Below are positions 1 to 6,226 of a stretch of DNA of 64,000 nucleotides, piece after piece. Every line of letters begins with the position of its first letter. Positions within the stretch are counted from its first letter, which is position 1. The DNA comes from Deinococcus psychrotolerans (GTDB taxonomy: Bacteria; Deinococcota; Deinococci; Deinococcales; Deinococcaceae). The DNA is taken from positions 124,001 to 188,000 of the forward strand of contig NZ_CP034184.1 of assembly GCF_003860465.1 (NCBI RefSeq), given 5' to 3'. The notes under the pieces are model-generated. The model was not told the DNA's origin and searched no databases. It saw only the letters and a list, made by a program, of their open reading frames with translations. The translations under genes were made by a program, and so were the position numbers.

Positions 1-192
1 CAGGAGGTGATAAACCACTACGCCGCGCAGCTTCGTCAGGCGGGCTGGACGCTGGTAACCCAGGCGAACGTGTCCACGGCATCAAGTTCCATCTGGACGT
101 TCAAGCAAGATGGCCGCGACCGCCTCGGCATCCTGATCATCGCTGGAACCTCGCCCTACTCCGGCACGTTGATCTCTCAGGGAACGCGCTGA
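1..192 (+). CDS. C-terminal end of an unidentified protein (5' end outside window)
   Basis: An open frame enters from the left edge and stops at 190-192, giving about 63 residues that end in ISQGTR. The segment alternates hydrophilic and beta-like stretches (GWTLVTQ, LGILIIAG), with no motif I can name. There may be an internal GTG at 7, but the frame is already open before it, so the gene is probably longer. No partner gene follows within 300 bp, so context gives no function. Confidence 0.5.
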   Translation, partial: QEVINHYAAQLRQAGWTLVTQANVSTASSSIWTFKQDGRDRLGILIIAGTSPYSGTLISQGTR

Positions 193-514
193 AGGGATGT
201 AAGACTGATCATGGTAGTCACCGTGCTTGCCCTCCCAACGGGCGCGTCCGTTTCCGTGGCGGTGGAGAACCGCAGGTTCGCGCTGTAGCCCCGGACGCCG
301 TATTCACGCCTGAGGGGGGCGAAGTCCACCGCCGGGATCTTGATCTCCTGTCAATCAAGGCCGCAAAGAAAGAACGTGACTTCACGGGTGTGCCCATCTG
401 GTGGGAAGATCTACATGCTCAACGAGGTGGATGCCAGCCTGCGACGCGTTTATCCTGCGGCAGCGATGGCATACGCTGCTAGCAAACACGCTCCAGCTTA
501 GAGCCGACGCACAC
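193..514. other. Gene-poor stretch with decayed coding sequence
   Basis: No intact gene is visible. A plus-strand frame without a start codon is open from about 209 to 480, and a second frame (about 409-501) reads plausible protein (KIYMLNEVDASLRRVYPAAA) before a stop. This suggests a frameshifted remnant, but I cannot assign it to a family. Confidence 0.35.
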
Positions 515-952
515 TCATTCTTCTATGACCGTGCCACTGTCGATTTTTGCAGACCGCTGATAAGCCCGCCAGAGCGCATCAAGTTGCCGCGTGCGCTCAG
601 GGGAAGGGGTGCCGAGTGGCCCCGACATGATCAAGCTCAACCAGATGTGCCAGGCGTCCTCGTTCCCCGTCGAGGCTTCTGTCCGCCATGCTCCGGCCCG
701 CACCACCCACTGCTCGCGGAGTTGCTGCGCTAAACTCAGCAGCACGCGCACGTCACGCCCAGACGCCTCCCGCTGACTCAGGCTAAGGGCATTCGCTTGC
801 CACTCCCGACAAGCCACTTCAGTCTCAGCACACACCTGATCCACCTGCGCCAACCAATGCAGGGCCGCGCCGAAGTCATCCGCCGGTTTGAGCAGCCAAC
901 TCAGCAGCCGCGCTCTGGCCGCGTGCCGTTGGGCCTGCGTGTCAAAGGTCAT
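515..952 (-). pseudogene. Second copy of the small helical protein next to the MBL RNase, altered C-terminus
   Basis: This is the paralogue of the gene at 30067-30477. The two share residues from MTFDTQAQRHAARARLLSWL through LDALWRAYQR with only scattered substitutions. Past that point the reading frame runs into unrelated DNA and gains the tail SAKIDSGTVIEE, because the duplicated segment ends at 556. The ATG at 952 is 1 nt after the stop of the upstream MBL remnant, as in the intact copy. The protein is alpha-helical, rich in Arg, Ala and Trp, with no known domain that I recognise. It may still be translated, but its promoter-proximal partner gene is truncated. Confidence 0.5.
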
Positions 953-1461
953 GTCACGAACGTTCCGCTTCAATGGGCGGGTCATGCTCTACGCCGGCTT
1001 GATCCGTGTCTGCGTCTCGCTGTACGAGTTTGATCTTGGTGAGTTTGCCCTTGAGGACTTCGAGCGAATATTCACCGCTTTGAAACAGCTCACCGCTGAG
1101 CTTGTCTGGCAATTCCACCACCAGGACGTGATGTTCAGCGTCATAGCTGATCTCTACTTTGGCGCGGGCGTGGCGCTCTTTGGTGGCGGCTAACTTCTTG
1201 GTGCTGGCCTGAATAAAGGCCCCGCGCCGATGCCCACCGTCCTTCAGGGCGACCAAATCACCGGCTTTGGGCAGACTGACATCCATTTTGGTATTGAGGT
1301 AGCCCGCGAGGTTGTTTCGTGCCGAGACTTCGCCGTGAGTCAAGATCACGCGGCCCGCTGGATAACGGCTGATCAGTCCAATGAGGCCGCCCCGATCCGC
1401 GTGGGCGGAGAGGTAGAAGCGCTCTACCCGCGAGTACGCCGAGACAGGTTCCAAATTCCCT
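556..1461. repeat. 906-bp duplicated segment, copy A
   Basis: The sequence matches 30081-30986 over its full length with no length difference and only scattered substitutions. Homology starts abruptly at GCTGATAAGCCC and ends abruptly at CCAAATTCCCT. It carries the 3' third of the MBL/beta-CASP RNase gene and almost all of the small downstream gene. No inverted or direct repeat was noticed at the junctions. Confidence 0.9.
954..1461 (-). pseudogene. 5'-truncated MBL-fold beta-CASP RNase fragment
   Basis: About 169 residues match the C-terminal part of the intact 558-residue protein at 30479-32155, starting at GNLEPVSAYSRVERF. The metal-binding HAHLDH motif and the whole N-terminal nuclease domain are missing. 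An ATG upstream of the junction could start an aberrant protein (to 1520), but the first 20 or so residues come from unrelated flanking DNA. I treat it as a pseudogene created by the 906-bp duplication. Confidence 0.85.
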
Positions 1462-1540
1462 CGAATCGCCTGAACGACCAAATTTCCCTCACGTCGAGCA
1501 TTCGCGTTATAGCTGCTCACTGTAACTCTGAGGGTCCCAC

Positions 1541-1777
1541 TTACCCTGCCTTAACCGCTGCTGGTCCTTCAACGGCCGCCTGCTTCTGTTGGGTTGTGAT
1601 GAGTGCCGGTGCAAAGGAACCGCTTTTGCTAAAAAGAGCATCCGCAACATCTAGAAAACGATTCCCAATTGAGTTGAGGTAGAGCAGTTCGGAGCTTATC
1701 TTCAGGACGGTCACAAAAAGGCGACGCTGATTCACGAACTGAGGATCAGACTGGGAACGGTGTACCAAAGACAACAA
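1541..1777 (-). CDS. Short open frame of unknown origin, possibly a gene remnant
   Basis: A 78-residue frame with a hydrophobic middle (RLFVTVLKISSELLYLN) sits between the MBL remnant and the HD-GYP gene. Its base composition is less GC-rich than its neighbours. It could be the tail of an insertion-sequence protein or a chance frame; I cannot assign it. No clear ribosome-binding site was seen. Confidence 0.2.
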   Translation of the reverse strand: MLSLVHRSQSDPQFVNQRRLFVTVLKISSELLYLNSIGNRFLDVADALFSKSGSFAPALITTQQKQAAVEGPAAVKAG

Positions 1778-1804
1778 CAGACATCTTCAGATAGACCGGG
1801 CGGA

Positions 1805-1885
1805 GCGGGCAGGCCCCATACCATCCGGGAGGAGTGACGTTCATCCGGGCGTACGTTCACAGCGAGGGTGCCGTTTTGCCCAAAA
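1805..1885 (-). repeat. Mini-element copy A (about 81 bp, diverged)
   Basis: Read on the minus strand it begins TTTTGGGCAAAACGGCACCC and ends GGGGCCTGCCCGC. It aligns along its length with the copy at 59390-59465, sharing the blocks GTGAACG.ACGCCC and CACTCCTCCCG. It lies in the intergenic space just downstream of the HD-GYP gene. Confidence 0.7.
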
Positions 1886-1910
1886 CATTCGCGGGAGATC
1901 TCGCAACTCA

Positions 1911-2912
1911 TCAAGTGCAGTGTTTGCAAGCTGGGAAGCCGAGAACCTCAGTGGTGAAAGCCCGCACCAGCTCCGGATCAAACTGCGTGCCAGTTCCAGC
2001 GATCAAGTACTCGGTGGCCGCCTGAGAGGTCCAAGCTTTTTTGTAGGGTCTGGAGCTGATCAGGGCATCGAAGACATCGGCGACCGCGACGATGCGGGCG
2101 GTGATCGGAATCGCTGCTCCAGCAAGGCCGGTGGGGTAGCCGCCACCGCCGAAACGCTCATGGTGATGGAGCACCGCTGCTAGGACACCGTCCGTGAGGA
2201 ACGTCAGCGGTTGCAAAATCTCAACGCCCCAGGCCGGGTGCTGCTGGATGAGCTTGATTTCATCGGCGTTGAGCGGGCCGGGTTTCTGGAGAATCTCAAC
2301 CGGAATGCGGGACTTTCCCACGTCATGCAGGGCCGCGCCCCAGCGCACGGCTTTGATCTCATCGGGACTGAGCTGCAAAATCTCAGCCAGGCGAGTCGAG
2401 AGCTGCACCATCCGCCTAACATGATCATCACTCCCAGTATCGAGGGTGGTGCCCATGCAGTAGACAGCTTCATCCAGGGCACTCTGGAGACGCTGCCCTT
2501 CTGAACTGGCCCGCTCGAGGTAACCGCTACCGAACCGTTCAAAATGCCCGGCGATCACGTCACCGTGATGCCGCCACGACGCGAAGATCCGGCGCTGTCC
2601 GGTCCGGGTGTTGACCCACGCCTGCGTGGTCTGGCCACTCGCGCTGAGCATGCCCTGCGGGTAGGCGTCCACCGGCAGGCGCAGCAGCAGCGAGAGTGGG
2701 GTGCCAATGATGTCTTCAGGAACCGTTTCCGTCACAGCGTTCCACGCGCCGCCGACGCTCTGAATCCGCCCGGACTGGTCGAGTAAGAACAGCGCCGTGG
2801 GCTGCTCGCTCATGAGCAGCGCCGCGTTCGTCAACGCTGCTGGCCTGACCGGCCCGCGCTCTTGAGCAAGCGGGAACGTCTTGGGCATCAGCAGGTCGTC
2901 GTCTGGAAACAC
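1911..2912 (-). CDS. PAS / HD-GYP cyclic-di-GMP phosphodiesterase-like protein
   Basis: 333 residues. An N-terminal PAS-like sensor (about 30-140) is followed by an HD-GYP domain (about 145-325). The metal-binding HD appears in LHDVGKSRIP (about residue 196), and the signature region reads HHHERFGGGGYPTGL. The usual form is HHERxDGxGYP, so one acidic position is Gly here while the GYP triplet is kept. HD-GYP proteins hydrolyse cyclic-di-GMP; whether this variant is active is uncertain. The GTG start at 2912 is chosen because GAGGAG precedes it by a few bases. The gene is alone on the minus strand; a terminator at about 2978-3003 separates it from the small gene upstream. Confidence 0.85.
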   Translation of the reverse strand: MFPDDDLLMPKTFPLAQERGPVRPAALTNAALLMSEQPTALFLLDQSGRIQSVGGAWNAVTETVPEDIIGTPLSLLLRLPVDAYPQGMLSASGQTTQAWVNTRTGQRRIFASWRHHGDVIAGHFERFGSGYLERASSEGQRLQSALDEAVYCMGTTLDTGSDDHVRRMVQLSTRLAEILQLSPDEIKAVRWGAALHDVGKSRIPVEILQKPGPLNADEIKLIQQHPAWGVEILQPLTFLTDGVLAAVLHHHERFGGGGYPTGLAGAAIPITARIVAVADVFDALISSRPYKKAWTSQAATEYLIAGTGTQFDPELVRAFTTEVLGFPACKHCT

Positions 2913-2977
2913 GTTTCTCCTCGGCGCAGCGTTCAGGCCGCCCCTTCAGTATGTCAGGCTGCTGGTCACGGACCATC

Positions 2978-3003
2978 AAAAACCCGGCATTTCTGCCGGG
3001 CTT
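2978..3003 (-). terminator. Rho-independent terminator
   Basis: On the minus strand CCCGGC-agaaat-GCCGGG is followed directly by five T residues. It lies downstream of the small secreted-peptide gene (3158-3292) and upstream of the HD-GYP gene, so it probably ends the peptide transcript. Confidence 0.75.
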
Positions 3004-3027
3004 GGAGTGGGAGATGCTGGGGGAACT

Positions 3028-3037
3028 GGGGGGGGGG
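3028..3037. repeat. G10 homopolymer tract
   Basis: Ten consecutive G residues lie between the terminator and the small peptide gene. Such tracts are prone to slippage. It is not inside a gene that I can defend. Confidence 0.8.
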
Positions 3038-3157
3038 TTTACAGCACACCGAAGGAGCTTGGTAAAGTCCGTACAGCTGAACGCCGCGTTTCAGGCAGTG
3101 GCAAAGGGCAAGGCTGCATCGGCGCAGGGTGCGGAACGGGCGTGGGCGCGGGGACGC

Positions 3158-3292
3158 TCACTTGCCGACGTGCGGCGCAGACAGGACGCCAGAGTTCCCT
3201 GGGAGAATCAGGCCAGCACTCGCTGCGCCGCTGAGCATCAGTCCAGCGAGGGCCATGATCATGACTTTCCGGGCAGACAGGGTATTATTCAT
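3158..3292 (-). CDS. 44-residue secreted peptide
   Basis: The frame begins MNNTLSARKVMIMALAGLML and continues to a signal-peptidase-like SGAASA-G site, leaving a mature peptide of about 18 residues (GLILPGNSGVLSAPHVGK). This is a textbook signal-peptide layout (basic n-region, hydrophobic core, AxA). It is transcribed away from the TPR regulator at 3338, only 45 bp apart, and has a terminator about 155 bp downstream. No strong ribosome-binding site was found. It could be a small exported factor or a signalling peptide; function is inferred from position only. Confidence 0.55.
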   Translation of the reverse strand: MNNTLSARKVMIMALAGLMLSGAASAGLILPGNSGVLSAPHVGK

Positions 3293-3337
3293 GGACTTAC
3301 AATAAACGCTGTGCTGCAAGCACGAGGAAAAAGCGCC

Positions 3338-5215
3338 GTGGAACAGCTTCAAAGTCAACTCGAACTCGGTCAATACCAGGCGGTGATTGCAGCCCTTGAA
3401 AGCGCAGCCGACACCCCGGTTACGTGGCGACTCTTGGGCCTGGCGTACCTCCGCAGCGGCGAAGCTCAACTGGCGGAGCTGCCGCTTCTTCAGGCCCACC
3501 TGCAAGGCGATTCAGAAGCGAGCGTCGAGTACGGAAATTACTTGCGTTTCGCTGGCCGATTCGAAGAGGCTTGCCGTCATTTCGCTTCGGTACACCCAGA
3601 TTTGCACGGTGAACTGAGTCTGCGCTGCTTGCGGTGGTGGGGGGTAACTGAACTCCAGCACGGTGATATTGAAGCGGGCATCAAACGCCTGGAGCGGGCG
3701 TGGTACGGATACATCGCGTTTGGCGACGCTGAACTCACGGCGCGAGTCACCAGTTCGCTGGCGCAGACATATTTACGGACTGGCAATCACAGCCGAGCTA
3801 AACACCTCTTCCAAGAAGCGTTGCGTCAACTCCCTGAACAGCCGCTCCCGCAGCCGCGCCTGACCGCTTTGCACGGCCTGCTGGAATTGCAGATTCAGCA
3901 AGGAGACTACCTCGGTGCGGAAGCGACGCTAGAACTGGTGGGACGAGCGCTGCGTTACACCGACGCTGTGCGGGAGCATACCCTCGCGCTCATTGCCCGC
4001 TGTGAGTTGCAGCGCCTGACAGGCAAGTTTGAGCGCTACACCGAGCATCTGGAGGAAGTGGCCCTGCGAGCCGGGGCGCTCGAAGATTACGAACTGAGCG
4101 TCTGGGCTACTGCGAAGCTGGCCGAACGCTACAGCGCCCTGGAACGCTTCGGGGAAGGGTTGCGGACGTTAGCGGAGTTTGGCACGCCTCAAGAGCAGTG
4201 GCCCGCAGAACTCTGGGCTGCGTTCGGCATGCTGCTGCGCCGACGCCATCAACCAAAAGAAGCGGAAGATGCCCTTCACCGGGCCGCGCAGCAGCTGCGT
4301 CAGCAGGGCCGTGCCCCGGAATTGATTCGAGTGCTGATGCACGCCGGGGCCGCCGCGCTCAGTGATCAGCGCAGCGAACTGGCCGTTACGCACTTCAGGG
4401 AAGCGCTGTTCGAGATGCTGCGCCTCAAGCTTCATACGGCATTCCAGCCCGACTTCGACGAGCTGCAAGAACTGGTGCATTACGCGCTGCTGGAACCAGA
4501 AACGGCTCCGCTGTTAGAGCCAGTACTGGATAACTTAGCGCACCTGATCGGCTCGCCGCGCCTGCCAGAAGACAGCTTGATGTCGTTGCAGATCAGCACT
4601 TTAGGCCGCGTCAGCGTCTTCAAAGACCACACCGAGGTGCCGCTCTCGCTGAAAGGAAGTGCGCTGCTGCTGGCGTACCTGCATCTGCATCCAGGCAAAA
4701 CCCGCGCTGAGATTCAACTGGCCCTTTACCCAGATAAGGACCCCAAGACCGGCAGTGGGTATATCCGGAGCGCGATCGCTGAGTTACGTGAACAGCTGGG
4801 CCGGGAGGTGGTGGTCTTCACCGGCTTGAAGAACGCTCCGGTCTACCGACTCGGGAGGCTGGTTCACTGTGAGCTGGACGTCTCAGCTTTCCGGCAAGCG
4901 GCAGACCGGGGTGAGGCGGCGCGGATGTTGGCGCTGTACCGGGGTGAGTTCATGCCCAGCATCCAAGATAGCGCGTGGGTGCAGGAGATCCGCGAAGAAC
5001 TCTGGTTGACCTTCACGTTGGAGCTGCGCGTGCAGCTCACCCGGTTTGAAGCGTCGGGGGATTGGCGGCGAGTGATTTTGCTCGCCAATCAGTACTTGAA
5101 GTTCGATCCTTACGACCAGGGTGTGCTGCAACTGAGGGTGAATGCGGCGCAGGTCGTCGGCACACCGCACGAATTGGCCCGGTACACGGTGCAACTCAAG
5201 CGCATCTACAACTGA
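3338..5215 (+). CDS. TPR protein with C-terminal SARP-like winged helix and BTAD domain
   Basis: 625 residues. The first about 400 residues are helical TPR-like repeats (for example VTWRLLGLAYLRSGEAQLAE). They are followed by a winged-helix domain (LQISTLGRVSVFKDHTEVPL onward) and a bacterial transcriptional-activation (BTAD) helical domain to the end. SARP regulators normally have the winged helix first, so this order is inverted, a form also seen in Deinococcus relatives of AfsR/SARP. It probably binds DNA and responds to a ligand or peptide through the TPR part. The GTG at 3338 was chosen over the far longer upstream extension because CGAGGAAA lies just before it. A small secreted-peptide gene is divergently transcribed next to it. 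Confidence 0.75.
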   Translation: MEQLQSQLELGQYQAVIAALESAADTPVTWRLLGLAYLRSGEAQLAELPLLQAHLQGDSEASVEYGNYLRFAGRFEEACRHFASVHPDLHGELSLRCLRWWGVTELQHGDIEAGIKRLERAWYGYIAFGDAELTARVTSSLAQTYLRTGNHSRAKHLFQEALRQLPEQPLPQPRLTALHGLLELQIQQGDYLGAEATLELVGRALRYTDAVREHTLALIARCELQRLTGKFERYTEHLEEVALRAGALEDYELSVWATAKLAERYSALERFGEGLRTLAEFGTPQEQWPAELWAAFGMLLRRRHQPKEAEDALHRAAQQLRQQGRAPELIRVLMHAGAAALSDQRSELAVTHFREALFEMLRLKLHTAFQPDFDELQELVHYALLEPETAPLLEPVLDNLAHLIGSPRLPEDSLMSLQISTLGRVSVFKDHTEVPLSLKGSALLLAYLHLHPGKTRAEIQLALYPDKDPKTGSGYIRSAIAELREQLGREVVVFTGLKNAPVYRLGRLVHCELDVSAFRQAADRGEAARMLALYRGEFMPSIQDSAWVQEIREELWLTFTLELRVQLTRFEASGDWRRVILLANQYLKFDPYDQGVLQLRVNAAQVVGTPHELARYTVQLKRIYN

Positions 5216-5271
5216 ACTACCCAAAGGGTTCTGGCAAGTTGTTGCCGACAAGGTAGACCCGAGGAGCAACG

Positions 5272-5306
5272 GTAGCAGGTGGCCTGAACTTCAGGCCACC
5301 TGCTAC
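5272..5306. terminator. 35-bp near-perfect palindrome at the transposase 3' end
   Basis: Arms of 17 bp (GTAGCAGGTGGCCTGAA and its complement) flank a single base. The same design, with different outer bases, occurs in the other IS6 copies at 42154-42188 and 53051-53085. The transposase stop codon falls inside it. It can form a strong hairpin in transcripts from either side. Confidence 0.75.
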
Positions 5307-6088
5307 ACAACGGCCTTCCAGCTTTGCAGCGCGGCACTCAGGGAAGATCGTCGGTCATTGGCAATGATGGTTGAGCGGGCAGAGCCGTGAAGATTAGCGA
5401 TTCTGGCGTGTAGGTCGAGAAAACCTTGGGCCCGTTTGACCTGCCGGAATCCCAGTTGACTCCGTTCCTGACGTCGTGTAAGACGATGAGATTGTCTTGG
5501 GCAGAATGGGAGGAATGGCCCCACACGGGTGTTCTTGTCCAGAACGGCACCCGTATGGGGCCTGGCCGCTCCGTTCACGACGATACGCCCGGATGGACAC
5601 CTGCCCGCTGTTCAATCAAATTGTTACACCGGGCTGTCGAGATCACCTACCGATGATCGATGTCGTCCAGTAACGGAAGCTCACGGATAGCCGCCCCATA
5701 GCGTGCCAGCTTGTCAGTGCAGATTGTTTCTGGGACGTCATATTCACCCGCCAGACGTTGGAAAAACGACGTCGCCGCTGAAGTGTCTCGGTGCCGCTGG
5801 AGGAATACGTCGAGCACGGTTCCGTGTTCGTCGACAGCCCTCCACAGCCAATGGGTCACCCCACCACGACCACGTGCATCTCGTCCCGATGGCGCAAGTT
5901 TTGAGCGAATTCACCACTGAAATTGATGCACCAGGTGCGGATAGATTCGCGGGACACTCGATGCCCTGCTCAAACAGCAGCTCTTCGACATCCTGATAAC
6001 TCAGGGCATAACGCTGGTAAAGCCAGACGGCATGGCCTATGACCGAAAGCGGGAATCGGTACCCTGAAAGCTTCTGGTCGGTCAGCAC
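5307..6088 (-). pseudogene. IS6-family transposase, broken
   Basis: Recognisable pieces in order are LSGYRFPLSVIGHAVWLYQR (start at 6088), THWLWRAVDEHGTVLDVFLQ, EYDVPETICTDKLARYGAAI and, after an insertion, TRRQERSQLGFRQVKRAQGF. They align with the full-length transposase at 42173-42883. Frameshifts separate the first two pieces and a stop follows DDIDHR. A 114-bp mini-element (5495-5608) splits the region coding for IEQ-(E)HR, which carries the third catalytic acid. It cannot make an active transposase. Confidence 0.85.
5495..5608 (+). repeat. Mini-element copy B (114 bp), inserted in the IS6 transposase
   Basis: It begins TCTTGGGCAGAATGG and ends ACACCTGCCCGC. Inside is a hairpin with arms CCCCACACGGGTG and CACCCGTATGGGG. 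Removing it rejoins AACAATTTGATTGAACAG with CATCGTCTTACACG of the transposase almost exactly, which marks it as an insertion. Confidence 0.8.
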
Positions 6089-6226
6089 AGCCTCACCCTA
6101 CGCCAACAACTTGTCAGAACCACGGAGCACTGCGCCGCTGTCTGACTTCCGAACACGCAACTCAGAATAGATGCACGTGATACCGGTCAGTGTCACCCTC
6201 TGACTCTGGAGGGCTACGTCAGACCG

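Larger units (their letters stand above)
5227..6121 (-). mobile_element. Decayed IS6-family element
   Basis: Terminal inverted repeats GGTTCTGGCAAGTTGTTG (left, 5227) and GGTTCTGACAAGTTGTTG (right, ending 6121) bound about 895 bp. Inside is a broken IS6 transposase on the minus strand. The ends differ from those of the two other IS6 copies in the window (GGTTATGTTGCCTTA), so it is a different IS6 lineage. No 8-bp target duplication is evident. Confidence 0.8.

Noticed and set aside
2951..3337. N-terminal extension of the TPR regulator
   Set aside because: The frame stays open upstream of GTG 3338, but the residues are low in protein-like character, run through the G10 tract and terminator, and overlap the small peptide gene.
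5508..5550. Hairpin in mini-element B as a transcription terminator
   Set aside because: There is no T-run on either side, and it lies inside an inserted repeat within a dead transposase.
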